Origin: Branchinecta lynchi
Lineage: Eukaryota > Arthropoda > Branchiopoda > Anostraca > Branchinectidae
Length of the DNA stretch: 64,000 bases
Direction: 5' to 3'
Assembly: GCA_023053575.1 (NCBI GenBank)
Contig: JAKZAP010000012.1
Location: 3,038,230-3,102,229 of the forward strand
How positions within the stretch are numbered: the first letter of the stretch is position 1; every line of letters begins with the position of its first letter. A program made the translations under genes and the position numbers. Positions 20,737-31,613 of this stretch are shown here, one piece after another. A model generated the notes under the pieces. The model searched no databases. It was not told where the DNA came from and saw only the letters and a program-made list of their open reading frames with translations.

Positions 20737-21373
20737 AAACAAGACCAAAGGTTTCGACGGGATCACAAAAATCTGATATTTGATCCAGACAACTCGGTCT
20801 TGTCTTCGCCAGATCCATTCTTCGTCAGGCTAATCATCAGAGAAAACCAAGTTCAGAAATACTTTTATAAGCCATATCTATTTTGACGATACTGACCGAA
20901 ACTTCCTGCTTTACTTCTGCCAAATTTTCGGTTTAGGCTGAATTCCGAGCGAACTAGTTGTCCAGCAAAAAAACGAAAATTCAGAAACGAATTCAGCTAT
21001 TTCCTTGTCTCTGTGAAGAATATCTAATCAACTTCAAATAAAAACTTTAACTTATTTTCCAGTTTTGGCCGAGTTCCGGGCGAACTAGTTGTCCTAGTAG
21101 AAAAAACTTTTACATAAGTGTTCAGCATGTCTTCTTACCCCATAATCGACTAACCCATTAGCTGTTTCAAGATATTAGGTTTGCCCCTTAATCTGAACCC
21201 CCATCCCTAAATGTAGGGTAGGTTGTCCGTACCCTTGACCCAAAGAATCCTCACACCAAGTTTCATCAAAATATCGCATTCCCTTCGAGGGTTATCGTGC
21301 TAACGACGGACAGACGGATAACTGCGGTGTCATAGGTATCCCTCCACTTACGTTTTGGGATCCCAAAAATGAA
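20737..21373 (-). repeat. GGATCC-headed repeat, minus-strand partial copy
   Basis: Read on the minus strand it starts at 21373 with TTTTTGGGATCCCAAAACG and ends at 20737 with CCTTTGGTCTTGTTTTTT. It carries fewer internal subrepeats than the copies at 59-62.7 kb. Confidence 0.75.
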
Positions 21374-21576
21374 AAATAAAATCTCCTGAACATCATTTAT
21401 ATCCGAGCTGGAAAACAACTTCTGGAAGGTACATCCGTAGAGGCATGTTACATGAATGTCAGCTGACTTTGAAGAGCGCCATAATACGAAGTTCAGTCCA
21501 GCAAATTAAATATTAAATCAATATGAAAAACAATATTAAATCAATATGAACAACGCAAACAATATAAAGTCACACA

Positions 21577-22204
21577 CTTTTTGGGATCCAAAAACATAAT
21601 TGGAGGGATACCTGTGAGTCCTATGACATCGCAGAAGTTGTCCGTCTGTTAGCACGATAACCAGGCCCGTATGAATTTATTTCGGGGGGGGGGGGGGGGG
21701 CTTGCCTGCTGGTCGGACAAAAACGTACAAAAAACGAATAGATCAGAGGGAAAAGCCTATAAAAACCGTTCTTTTTGTGTGTTTCGGGGGGGGGGGGGGG
21801 GGGTTCAATCCCCTACCCCCCCCCCCCTGGATACGGCCTTGACGATAACTCTCGAAAAGGTTGAGATATTTTGTTCAAACTTGCCACGAGGACGATTTGG
21901 GTCAACGTACAGGCCAAGCTCGAAGATGGGCTCTTTTGTCCTATATTTACGGTTGGGGGAGGGGGGTCTAATTGAGAGACGATTTTTGTTTGTAAAGCTA
22001 ATAAGATAGTCGATTTAGGGGTAAAGAGACATGCTGAATCTGAATATGAAAAATCATTTTCTCGCCGGACAAGAAGTTCACCCAGAATTTTTAGTAGTAC
22101 AAAATTTCAAGAAGTCGGGCGAAGACCGGATATCTAGAAAATCCAATTGTCTGGATCCAGTATGAAATCTTTAAGATCCCATCGAACCTTTGGTCTTGTT
22201 TTTC
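21577..22204 (+). repeat. GGATCC-headed repeat, copy interrupted by a MITE
   Basis: The head is TTTTTGGGATCCAAAAACA and the end is CCTTTGGTCTTGTTTTT. The AGCACGATAACTCTCG block is split by the poly-G MITE at 21662-21841. The unit continues afterwards with a shortened subrepeat region. Confidence 0.75.
21662..21841 (+). mobile_element. Poly-G hAT-like MITE, copy 2, with perfect 8-bp TSD
   Basis: The TSD is ACGATAAC at 21654-21661 and 21842-21849; the uninterrupted host repeat has this once. The termini are CAGGCCCGTATG and CCTGGATACGGCCTTG. It carries two long G-tracts (about 21685-21700 and 21786-21803) and a C-tract. An 8-bp TSD with CA-type ends points to the hAT superfamily. ORFs rich in Gly here are artefacts. 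Confidence 0.85.
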
Positions 22205-22429
22205 TATGTTTTGCTTTACATTTTTTTCCTTTTCGATGTGTCCCAACAGGAGGAACAGAGAACGAAACTAAAAGAAGCTGGTTTCATTATTTGTTTAAAA
22301 GAGCTAAAACACTTGGCTTTTAGCAGACACTAAGTTCTCAGTTCATCATTACCATTCAGCTTAGAAATACGCAAGCCCCTAATATCGCCTATAGTCATCA
22401 TCGACAGGTCCCGATTTCTCGTTAAAGGG

Positions 22430-22776
22430 CACCCCGCACTATTTACTCTTCAGGTTACAGTATTTTAAAATATTGGAATACTTTAAAACTAGGCTGAAAG
22501 CGCCTTTTCCGAGACCCTTTGACTTTAGCAAAAACAGGGAAATAGTAGTTTACATAACCGTTTTTGCTGATGAAAAAATTTCTTGCAGACAACCGTCGAC
22601 AGCGTGATACACATCTAAGGTAGCAAAAGACGGCAAGTGAGAAAACCAGCGTGGTTCTGTTAGAGGGATTATAATGTACCGTACGAAATTAGGGTCTCTG
22701 GGTTTCGAAATGTATGGAGTGATTATGGAAGTAGGCTGGGTTAGTATTATAGGCAAGACAGGTCTTCTAAGGAAAT
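22430..22776 (+). repeat. Repeat R-A, copy 3
   Basis: Same landmarks as copy 1, with small deletions near 22495-22505. It ends GGCAAGACAGGTCTTCTAA. Confidence 0.75.
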
Positions 22777-24173
22777 TCGTTATTTGGTTTTGAACGAAAC
22801 CTTACTTTTCATTGATTAGTATTTCATTGATTCTGTATTGTGATATAATAAATTTGTGTTTGTTTGGTTAGAAACTTATTGCTAGTTATCTCTGGCAACA
22901 ACCTGGTTGTTATTTTGTAAATCGGTGATGAGTTTTCATGGCGTAATTAAGTATATGAGCTCAGGCATGGAACGATTTTTTTTTTTTTTTTAGTACAGGT
23001 GAACGAGTCATTAATTTATCCATTTGTTTTGATTGTTGTGGTGTTATTATAGGTATTATTATCGAATTAATTATACCATTCCCGAGTCCCCAATTGTTGA
23101 AATGTGTGTTTGTACTTTTTGCCAAAACCAGAAAAGCAAGCACCATAAGACGTGGGAATATTTTTTTTGAGATTTCAGCGAAATCTTTGAATATTTGGTT
23201 TTTTGGGTGTCCAGACCAGCGGAATCAACTCCGAGCTCCCCTGGTGTTGTAAAGTGTATTGTTGCATTTGACGTTGCAAAACGGATTAGTCTGCTACATT
23301 TTATTAGAGCTATATTTCGGCCCTTCTTGGCTCTTCAGGCTCAAGCTGGAAAATGAACTTGTGATTGTTGATAACAATGAACCAGAAAACCTGAACCCAA
23401 ACCAGGGTTGTCCGCAGTATTTAGGAAAGTTTTCAAATACGCGTACCTCTACTGTATTTGTTGTAAGGTTGAACGAGTTGTAGGCAAGATTTAGTGAATA
23501 TAGGCTCCTGGGGTGTGGGTTGAAGACATTCTGACACCGTAGGTGCCCACTAGCCCCAGAACCAGTCAGGAAACCGGACATATCGTAAAAGGCAAGGGAA
23601 AGCCTCGGGGGATAGGCTACTATAGTTCAGCCGCAGTCAATCCAGAAATCCCTAATCAAGCTGGTTCACACATCCTAGCGAAGCTGGAATTGACATATCC
23701 AGTCAAGCCCTAGGTCTACTAGCCGAGATGGACCATAACGTAGATCACTCTACTCGTATGGCAAATCATATACAAGGCTGGACATAAATTATATTCAGTT
23801 CAATTCAATCCAGATTTTATCACCATAATATAAAAGCATGGCAGTTATAGCATTGACAACACGTTGAGACAGTACAAAACGAACCAGAAATATTTGAAAT
23901 TCAGGGCATTTTGTTATAAAACTTATTAAAATACGGCACAAATGTTTTTAAAAATCGCTCAGATGAATTGGCACGAGGTTGGTCAATCTGCTTTTAACTT
24001 CATATATACAATTCGGTTTAAAGTTTAGTAGAATGGTGCGGTGTTGATCGGACTCAAGGCACTGGAGACCAAATTTCATAACAGCTTCATATAGCACTAA
24101 TGGGTCCCTAACTAAGTATATAAACAACTCTTACGTCTCACTAACATATTTAATTCATATTCTTTTGTTTCAG
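22777..24173 (+). other. End of the large intron; degraded repeats
   Basis: A fragment at 23299-23345 reads on the minus strand AGCCTGAAGAGCC then AAGGGCCGAAATATAGCTC, a shortened relative of the hammerhead-type motif with poor stem II. Near 23785-24070 a minus-strand coding-like relic (VLYEAVMKFGLQCLESDQ) with a TTGAATTGAA tail side suggests an old LINE 3' end. The acceptor TTTTGTTTCAG at 24163-24173 ends the intron. Confidence 0.45.
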
Positions 24174-24356
24174 ACGCTGCTGAACAGCTCTGATGAAGTT
24201 CCTCAAGTGTTTGGCCATATGTGGGTTCGGGAACCGCACAAGTTCGTCTGGAGGAAAGCCTTCTTCGTCCTCAGAAGGAATAAGCTTCTTTTTTCCTACA
24301 AAATTCATAGCGTCGCCAAGTTTTACCGAAGAAAAAGCAAAGAAATGATGATCAAG
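24174..24356 (+). CDS. Grb7/10/14-family adaptor, exon with first half of PH domain
   Basis: 61 codons, phase 0 at both ends, between the acceptor TTTTGTTTCAG and the donor AAG|GTTAGT. It starts TLLNSSDEVPQVFGHMWVRE, then WRKAFFVLRRNKLLFSYK. These are the linker and beta strands 1-3 of a PH domain; vertebrate GRB10/14 have a similar LLN-SS-PEI-G-L-V-K-W-K-LRR-GL-YS pattern here. The hydrophobic core and the W-K/R-K motif before strand 2 are kept. A Lys/Arg-rich insertion of about 15 residues (RRKSKEMMIK at the end) is longer than in vertebrates. The joins give one uninterrupted frame with the exons at 1139 and 28150. Confidence 0.88.
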
Positions 24357-24619
24357 GTTAGTATAAGATCAGTTTTAGTTTCATTTGTCAGTTTCATTTG
24401 ACTATATTTAAAAACGCTCATATGGCACTTGTACGGACAGTTAGTATGTTTTTCAGATACGGTTTGCAGTTGTCAAGGCTGCATCTCTCTCCCAATACTC
24501 ATTTCATCAGAAAATCGGCTTGATCTACTAAATCGGATATGGTTATTCAACTCACTGATAACTGTTTCTCCCACAACGATGATCAGATCGGGGGAGGGAC
24601 TATTTTTTTTTTTTTTTTT

Positions 24620-26270
24620 TTTAAGCCAATCTTAAAGAGTCCCTACCATGCCTGCGAAGTTTGATGGTCATAGCACAGCCTACCAAGTTTCATGGTCGTA
24701 GCACATTTGGAAGTACCCCAGCTCGCGATGACCAGAATAGTGGAAAATCCTCTCAAACTCCTCCAACTGTGACATGATCCAGTTCTGTTTTGTCAGTATT
24801 GTCTCTACGGCTTAATATGCTTGTTCTTTCCTCAAAGTCCCAACCGATCTCTCGACTCTAAGCGTTTCACGGGATTTGTTGCACCCCCCTCCAGCCCCCC
24901 CCCCCCCCCCCCCAGTTATTGGATTCGTTCCAGACCTGAAATTGATCATCTGAGACACTTGTTCTTGACACTTGTCAAGTTTCATTCACGTCCGATCACC
25001 CGTTCTAAAGTTATGCATGCCGCTAGATCCTGGATTCCCCATCCCTCCACTCCCCTCAAGATCACAGTATCAGGGAACGAACTATTTTCAATTTGACCTG
25101 GGAGAGTACCTAATATGTCTGCCAAATTTCATGGTCCTGTTTATCTGGAAGTACCCTAACTCGCGATCACCGCGGAAATCTAGGAAACCCCCTCCGACAC
25201 CCTCCACTGCGACACGATCCGGTCCTATTTTGTCAATAAAGTATCTAGGATTAATGCTCGTTCTTCCCTTCAAATTCCATCCCGATCCCTCGACCCTAAG
25301 CGTTTCACAAGATTTCCAGTCCCCCCTCTACCAGTTATCGGATTCGGGCCAGATTTGAAACTGAAAATCTGAGAAACATGTTCTTCACACTTGTCAAGTT
25401 TCATTCATGTCCGATTTCGCGTAACAAATTTATGTATGTTTCTAGTTTCCGGGTTCCCCATCCTCCACTCCCCCCGCGATGGCTGGATGGGGGTAGTGAT
25501 TATTTCCAAGTTAATCTGGTCGGTTCCCCTCATATGCCTTCCAAGTTTTTTTGTCCTAGCTTATGTGGAAGCGTTTCAGGAGATCTCCGCTCCCCCCCAT
25601 GCAGCCCCCCCCCCCCCCCACAGGTATCGAATCTGGTCCGGATTTGAAAATGAATATCCGAAACAGTTGTTCTTGACCCATGTCAAGTTTCACGCATGTC
25701 CCATTAGCCTTTCCAAAGTTATGCATGTTAATAGTTTCCGGATTTCCCATCCTCCACTACCCCCACTATGATCGGATCTGGAAAGTGATTATTGCCAAGT
25801 TAATCTGGTCGGTTCCGTGATATGCCTGCCAAGTTTCATTGTATAGGCCTATGTGGAAGCGTTTCACGAGATTTGTTTAGTTTAATTTTAGTTAGATTAG
25901 CATCAGAGCAAAATTTTGTTCTGGTTAGCATTTAGCATTCGTTCTGACCACTTAGGTCTTACTTTAATCTTTAAACCGTATTTGTATCGGCATCTGGCTC
26001 TAAATACAACCAAGCGTATCGCTTTTGGTAGAGTGCCACAGAGATCGTTGATCGATACCGCATTTGGACATCGCTCTTTTGCTCCCCTTTTGCTATCGTT
26101 GTTCCTAGTTTCCGGACTCCCGGATCCGGGGAAAGTCGTATCGGGGAAGTGATTATTTTTAAGCTAATATGGTCGGATCCCTGATTATGCCTGCGAGGTT
26201 TCATCGTCCTAGCTTGTGTGGAAGTGCCCGAACTAGAAAAACCTTGACAGACCGACGGACGGACAGAAAT
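24620..26270 (-). repeat. Satellite-like block of ~200-250 bp units in intron 2
   Basis: Repeating landmarks are CTGCCAAGTTTCATGGTC, GTGGAAGCGTTTCA..AGAT, CCCATCCTCCACTCCCC, TCTGGTCGG and TTGACACTTGTCAAGTTTCA, with long C-tracts near 24895-24913 and 25605-25620. The reverse-complement family lies at 42545-43520. The many short ORFs are artefacts of the repeats. Confidence 0.7.
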
Positions 26271-26284
26271 AAAAAATGTCATAA

Positions 26285-26483
26285 AAAAATACACAATTAA
26301 TATTCCTGCCAGGAAAGCACAAAAGGAGTGCTTGGCTAGGGCAGGGGAATAACCCATATTACAACTTATTGAATATTTTATGTAAAGAAAAGGAAGGAGA
26401 CGAAAATATAAACCAATTGATAGATTTGATAGAAATAACCAAGATTTTAGTGGGTTGCCTGGATCAGCCATTGTGATAGAAGT
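26285..26483 (-). repeat. Dispersed repeat fragment R-D
   Basis: GCCAGGAAAGCACAAAAGGA and GGCTAGGGCAGGG match 2188-2230. It precedes the hammerhead relic. Class unknown. Confidence 0.45.
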
Positions 26484-26600
26484 ATTCAAATAAAGTATAC
26501 AACGGATACCTCAGCTACGATTCTTCAACAGCGATATTTCGGCCCTTCTTGGCAAGGGTTCTCGTCAGGCTGGCAATCTTCATGGTGAACGACCTGTTTG
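26484..26600. mobile_element. Hammerhead-bearing element, truncated copy
   Basis: The left part begins ATTCAAATAAAGTATACAACGG, matching the starts of the other copies, and includes one arm with the ribozyme-like motif on the minus strand. The second arm and the usual tail are missing. No TSD was found. Confidence 0.65.
26519..26578 (-). ncRNA. Hammerhead-ribozyme-like motif in truncated copy
   Basis: On the minus strand: GATT and CAGC, core CTGACGA (26568-26562), stem II with CCCTT/AAGGG, GAAA (26540-26537), TATC, GCTG and AATC. All core bases are intact. In stem II the second pair is an A/C mismatch instead of G-C. Confidence 0.55.
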
Positions 26601-28149
26601 TCTCTTTCCCCGACGTTGACCCTGAAGATTTCGCGAACTCGCATTTGCGTAGGCGAATTTGACGTCGCTAGCGGAAAAAATTCGCTTTGCTAGGCAGAAA
26701 TTTCGCGCCACGCCGTTTCACCTCCAAGCAGAGATGGGCGAATTCGAATCCGGATTCGGACTCGAATCCAGGATTCGTCCTTTTGGCCGGATTCGAATCT
26801 TATGCTTGTCAGGGATTCGGACTCAAATTCCTAGACTTCATCATTCCAGTTTCCGTCTTCCCAATTTTTACACAGTGTGCTTAGGCAATCCAACTTTTTT
26901 GTCTCCACCACCAAACATCCTCAGTAATTTATTACGTTAGCACACTCTTAAAGGTAACCGCTATTCACAATATCACGAATAATCGATGTTCATATTGTGG
27001 TCTTTCCCTGTCGGACTTGTGGTACCTCTACACTTGTGCTCTGCCTTTTTTGTATGCTTGACAAAAACAGTTCACGAAAAATATATGGCAGATTGTCAGT
27101 ATTCTGACAATCTATTTCACAAACATGAAATTGATTGGGTGGCAGGAAAACGTGACGATGAGGGCTTGACATTCGTCCATATATATTTGAGCCACGACGT
27201 TCACCAGCCTCACCATTGGCCACTGAAAAGCCGAGTTTGTTTTGAGACCCAGTGCTTACGCGGCATAGTAGAACATCGTTGTGGGAAAGACTAGAGATTC
27301 TGAACGTCACTACTAGAGTACATAGTGGAAAATCAGAAATCCCTCAACACAGTTCAAATAATTCAGTGTATTCAGTTAAATGGGGCAAAAATAAGTTTGC
27401 TTTTCAGTTAAACTTTAACTTCACTTTATGTACATACTTATGTAAAGACCGGCTCTTCCCTTTTGCCTTGCCCAAATATACAGAATCCGTTTATTCAAAT
27501 TTGTATCTAATTCGTATTTTAAATTCGCAGTATAGAATCCATTTATTCGAACTTCTGTGTCAATATCTTCTCTGTCTTAATAACGCGAAAATATTTTGTG
27601 ATTCTGTCATATCTTTAAATGTTTTCTTTGAACCTTTACTTTTCTATATTGCTCGGCTCCTCAGCTGTACCCTAGAAGCGGATCACGAATACAAAAACTA
27701 TCATACATTGGCCTTATACTTATCGTACGTACATATTTACATTTTCTTACTATTTTGTATCGAAGCTGTTTCGTAGTAAGTAAACATTTTTCTTGTCCAC
27801 TACTATATACACCGCTGCTCTGTCAAAAATCAGTTATTCTGTCAATTATTAGCCTACTAATAAGGGTTGGACGTGCTCAGAGGCGTTACTAGCCAACATT
27901 TTTTTTTTTTTGGGGGGGGGGGGGGGGCAAGGTATTTGCCGACTGGCTGGTCGTTTGTACCGACTGTTTCTGCAGCGCAAACTACTGTTAAAAAAACGAC
28001 TGTTTTGACGAGAAACCGACTGTTTCAACAAAAATCGACTGTGCCCAAGAAAAAGCAATCGTGGCGCTTTTCGCCGACTCGGCTATTTTTGACCTTACTT
28101 GAGGCCCCTGATGGTGCTACTATCTCCTGCATTCTTCCATTTCTTTCAG
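26601..28149 (+). other. Rest of intron 2
   Basis: A patch at 26735-26830 has repeated TTCGAATCCGGATTCG-like palindromes. A perfect hairpin AGATTGTCAGTATTCTGACA..CT lies near 27092-27115. A T-then-G run at 27898-27926 recalls the poly-G MITE but lacks its ends. The 174-codon ORF at 27252-27776 has no recognisable feature. The intron ends at the acceptor CATTTCTTTCAG. Confidence 0.45.
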
Positions 28150-28371
28150 AGTGAGAACAGCGACAGTGGTGACCTGGATGAATTCGCCGACCTCACCAAA
28201 TGTGGCGTCTACACCACGGTCAACGCCAAGAACCACTTCAAAGCACCGACCGAGTTCGGGTTGGCGCTCAAGCTACCCGGTCCCGAACCACTTGAGGCTC
28301 GCATGTGCTGCTTGGCGTGCGATTCAGAAAGAGCGAGGCTGTGTTGGCTGACTGCGATGCGACTTGCCAGG
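28150..28371 (+). CDS. Grb7/10/14-family adaptor, exon with second half of PH domain
   Basis: 74 codons, phase 0, acceptor TTTCTTTCAG, donor AGG|GTAGGA. It encodes EFADLTKCGVYTTVNAKNHF, KAPTEFGLALKLPG and ERARLCWLTAMRLAR. These match the GRB10/14 pattern of ADL-(S)-N-(I/V)-(F/Y), (A/S)PT(D/E)-G-(C)-KP and the C-terminal helix with its invariant Trp (E-RTCW-TA-RLLKYG). The exon stops exactly before the expected YG. GC content is clearly higher than in the flanks, as expected for host coding sequence. Downstream exons (BPS, SH2) are not found within the window, so the next intron is over 35 kb or later exons are missed. Confidence 0.9.
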
Positions 28372-28786
28372 GTAGGACTTCCCTATCATCTTCCCCCCCC
28401 CCCTCCGAGCAAAATAACAATAGGGAGAAGCGCCAAGACGTATGCTTTCCATGCTTTGCAAACGGGCCATACTCGTAGCACCAATTACGCTCGCGGCATT
28501 TAAAGCGAGACAAACTTGCGGGATTAGAAATTTCAGTCTAGCAAAGGTGCGCTGTGCGCACACCAAGGTAACAATCTAGGTTGTATAAATTGTTTGTATA
28601 AATGTTCAGGATATGAAGCTATTGGAGCCAGCGCTGGTGAAAGACTGATTGAGTGTCTGTAGAGACGTTCTATATCGCTAGTGGTGCTACTATCGCTGCT
28701 ATTAGAGTGTGTGTTAATTTTGTCAAGTCATGGTGCTACTACCTAGTGTTATTTTGCTCTGCCCCCCTTTACATCCCAGTCATCCC
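28372..28786 (+). other. Start of the downstream intron
   Basis: No gene is seen. It contains GGAGCCAGCGCTGGTG at 28626-28641, shared with the SINE-like head at 18345-18428. Confidence 0.4.
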
Positions 28787-29250
28787 GAAAAAAAAACCTG
28801 ATATTCAGTCACGTCACTAAGTGCCAAACTTCTTTCCCACTTATTTGACAAAAATTGATGAAAGGTCAGATGACTTTTTCAGATACCACGATCAGTTAGC
28901 ACGGGCACTATAATAACTGTAAAAATGCCTTTTAACCTTGGTATGAGATACCATGATAACTGCAAAAACCACTTTAGACCGTGGTATCACAAACCATTGT
29001 ATACGCTACTAATAATACTTGCGTTTTTGCAAATACAATGGTATCTGATACCACGGTCAAAAGGCGTTTTTGCAGTTATCGTGGTATCTGGCCTGTTATC
29101 GTGGTATCTTATATTCTGATACCAAGGTCCGACCGTGTTAACTGATCGTGGTATCTGAAAAAGTCATCTCACTTTCATCAGTTTTTGTCAAATTGGTGGG
29201 AGAGAAGTTTGGCACTTAGTGATGTGACTGAATATCAGTTTTTCTTTTCA
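28787..29250. repeat. Foldback element with ~200 bp arms
   Basis: CTGATATTCAGTCACGTCAC at 28798 pairs with GTGACTGAATATCAG ending 29238, and the pairing continues inwards (AGTGCCAAACTTCT, ATGACTTTTTCAGATACCAC, GATCAGTTA). The centre is near 29018. GATACCACG / CGTGGTATC recurs several times in both orientations, so it can also fold into smaller hairpins. No TSD was assigned. Confidence 0.75.
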
Positions 29251-29615
29251 GCTGATTTCGAAAAGCGCAATTTCGGCAATTGGCGTTTTTACTGCGGCCA
29301 CAATCAGGATACTTTTGTCTTAAAAGTGGCCGTAATGATACATTGTTTGTTTAGTTTATATGTTTTTTGATGAAATTAAAATAAAATTCTAAAAAAATAA
29401 AAAATGTTTATAGCCACTAATGTTTTGGGATCCAAACCTCAAGTGAGGGACAACTATACATATACATATATATATTTGATTTATGGCTCACAAAATTCGC
29501 CAGTCGACAGCCGAGTAATAGTAACTATGCCATCGCACATTTTCCAGCCGGTTCGTCTATTTGTGAGTGTGATTATTCCCTAGCGAACGGAATTGACGGG
29601 ATTGAATTGACAAAC

Positions 29616-29860
29616 CAAAAATAAGTAAGTAAGTAATTTATTTATAACCCACAACTTCGAAAAGAACGGAGTAAATGAAAGAAAATAAATAAAACACAGA
29701 AAGACACTGATTTTCAATCTTCGGCCAGGAAGCAGTGGAGAAGGTCGTGCGCTGGTTGGGCTGTGTTGTCAATGATTTTTTATAGCGAAATTTTGAAATA
29801 AAGGCCGAATTGGGAGGCATTGCGACAGGTGGCTTAGGAATCTGGTATCGGAAAAAAAAA
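29616..29860 (-). mobile_element. LINE 3' UTR fragment (family of 32725-36300)
   Basis: On the minus strand it ends GGGTTATAAATAAATTAC followed by an ACTT-type tail (29619-29636), the same end as the LINE at 15022-16640. Only the 3' UTR is retained; 5'-truncated near 29860. A single TTTTGGGATCC relic of the GGATCC repeat lies upstream at about 29423. Confidence 0.55.
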
Positions 29861-30120
29861 ATACGCTTGACTAAATGAAGATCAATTGAGTCAATGATTT
29901 TGTTTACCCGTTTTAAACAAAAGTATGACGAATAGAGGATAGAATAAAAAAGAAAGAAGGAAAAAAGAATCGCACTAAACTAACAAACAAACAAAAAATT
30001 AGAGCAAATAGCCTGGTACAGGTACTTAAGGTACTTAAGAAAAGCCTGGTACAGGCTGTACTGGGGATCCAGCGACTGCAGAAACTTTTCCCTACGGATG
30101 TTAATGACTTTTATTCAAAC

Positions 30121-31357
30121 AATAATAATAATAATAATAATAATAATAATTTATTGGAAAAAGCCTAATACGGCCATACAACAGATTCCTGAAGCGCCAA
30201 CAACAATTTATAACACTAATAATGAAACACAAACTATTTTCTTCTTTTCATTGCATTCAAAACGAAAGAAACTACCTCACGGATTACACTTTTATTTGTC
30301 GACTTTAAGATACCAGGGAAGAGAACACCACCAGCCATCCCAACTAAACCCAATGAAGGAAGCTCTTGGCACTGTCCTAGAAGGTAGTCAATGGTATCTT
30401 GCCCAGTGCAACAAAGTGGGCAATTGTAGTTCTCCTCACCGACCTGTTTTCTCCTATCAAAAACTTTCTGTCTGTACCGTAATGGAAGAGAGTTAGTCCG
30501 GAGTTGGAACCATACCCTAAGTGCCTGCGCCGACAATCCTAATTTAAAATAATATTCAAATCCAAAAGTAGTTTTTATTTGTCTATAATAAAATAGTGTC
30601 TCTGATTTATCCAATGCTGCCTGCCAATTTTGAATTTCCTGATCCCGTAATACCTGCTCAAACTGTCGCAGCAACTGTGGCTGATCATCTGGTCCCAAAC
30701 CATCGTTCCAAGCCAAAGATAAACCTGCTTTATCGAGCATGGCTTTCACTTGGAGTGGCCAAGACCGAGAACCCTTCGACTCCATTAATTCTTTATATGC
30801 AATTTTTAGTAACCTGTCTTCGGGTAACCGAACTAACTTAAGCCAAAATCTAAGAATTTGAACTAGCCTAAGATTCCTCATAGATTGAATCCCAAGTTCA
30901 CCCGCTACTGCCTGGGTATGAGTTGTTGGATGTAATCCAATCAGTCTCTTGTAGTGAAGCAGCTGAATCGACTCCAATTGTACCGCAGCTTCGAATCCCC
31001 AAACTTCAGCTCCGTAATGAATTGTAGGAAGGATTTTTGATTGGAAAATATGTTTATGCATTTTTAGGTCTTTTAGTCCCGAAACCACTGAATTTCTCAG
31101 TAAAGCCGAAGAAGTCATCCTCCCTCTTCTTTTCATTTCAAGGAGGTGATCCTTCCAACCCCCATTCTGGGATAAAGTAACCCCTAGGTATTTAAACTTA
31201 GCCGACTGTTGTATTCGGTGACCTCGGTAATAAAAATTCCACTCCTCACTTGGTTTTCTTCCCGTGAAAACAACTATTTCAGTCTTTTTTACATTTAAAT
31301 TTAATCTCTTTCCTTCCAAATAATCTGAAAGGATGTTTAAAGAAAGGTCTGAAAGGT
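30121..31357 (-). mobile_element. 5'-truncated LINE nested in the hammerhead element
   Basis: The 3' tail is (ATT)n at 30121-30150 on the minus strand, preceded by a TATGGCC...AGGCTTTTTCC 3' UTR block. Its 5' break at 31357 joins the palindromic element in mid-arm. No clear TSD of its own is visible. It must be younger than the element it interrupts. Confidence 0.8.
30234..31319 (-). CDS. LINE ORF C-terminal fragment (after the RT catalytic core)
   Basis: An open frame of 361 codons, still open upstream to 31357 (SLNILSDYLEGKRLNLNV). It begins after the YADD box. It contains KYLGVTLSQNG, the thumb-like region HIFQSKILPTIHYGAEVWGF, and a Cys/His finger CPLCCTGQDTIDYLLGQC near the end. It aligns along its length with the LINE at 6336-9608 but is a different family member, with the reading frame intact through the finger. 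It lacks endonuclease and catalytic RT motifs, so it cannot act alone. Confidence 0.8.
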   Translation of the reverse strand: MEGKRLNLNVKKTEIVVFTGRKPSEEWNFYYRGHRIQQSAKFKYLGVTLSQNGGWKDHLLEMKRRGRMTSSALLRNSVVSGLKDLKMHKHIFQSKILPTIHYGAEVWGFEAAVQLESIQLLHYKRLIGLHPTTHTQAVAGELGIQSMRNLRLVQILRFWLKLVRLPEDRLLKIAYKELMESKGSRSWPLQVKAMLDKAGLSLAWNDGLGPDDQPQLLRQFEQVLRDQEIQNWQAALDKSETLFYYRQIKTTFGFEYYFKLGLSAQALRVWFQLRTNSLPLRYRQKVFDRRKQVGEENYNCPLCCTGQDTIDYLLGQCQELPSLGLVGMAGGVLFPGILKSTNKSVIREVVSFVLNAMKRRK

Positions 31358-31383
31358 TTGTTTACAACGGATACGTCAGCTAC

Positions 31384-31443
31384 GATTCCGCATCAGCGAT
31401 ATTTCGGCCCTTCTTGGCAAGGGTTCTCGTCAGGCTGTCAATC
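31384..31443 (-). ncRNA. Hammerhead-ribozyme-like motif, left arm of copy 4
   Basis: Minus strand: GATT (31443-31440), CAGC (31437-31434), CTGACGA (31433-31427), stem II, GAAA (31405-31402), TATC, GCTG and a closing AATC (31387-31384). The core is intact. Confidence 0.6.
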
Positions 31444-31555
31444 CTCTGGTTCAACTTCGGGGAAGGAAACAAACCTGTAATAAATAACTGAAGCTTATAC
31501 CGACTATAAATATCTTATTAAATAATATATAAATATCTTTTCAAATAAAACAGAG

Positions 31556-31613
31556 GATTGACAGCCTGACGAGGACCCTTGCCAAGGGGCCGAAATATCG
31601 TTGATGAAGAATC
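31556..31613 (+). ncRNA. Hammerhead-ribozyme-like motif, right arm of copy 4
   Basis: Plus strand: GATT (31556-31559), CAGC (31562-31565), CTGACGA (31566-31572), stem II shortened by a small loop deletion but still CCCTT/AAGGG, GAAA (31592-31595), TATC with C31599, GTTG (31600-31603, a G-T wobble in stem I), AATC (31610-31613). The compensated stem despite the loop deletion supports a structured RNA. Confidence 0.6.

Noticed and set aside
22230..22330. Exon-like block after GTGTCCCAACAG
   Set aside because: An acceptor-like word followed by a short open frame (EEQRTKLKEAGFIICLKELK). But the exons at 1139 and 24174 join perfectly without it, and no matching donor follows.
27252..27776. 174-codon ORF in intron 2
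   Set aside because: AT-rich, no domain, no splice-bounded structure; it starts in an arbitrary place and is probably chance.
28099..28503. 134-codon ORF around the 28150 exon
   Set aside because: The real coding part is 28150-28371 bounded by splice sites. The flanking codons are intron.
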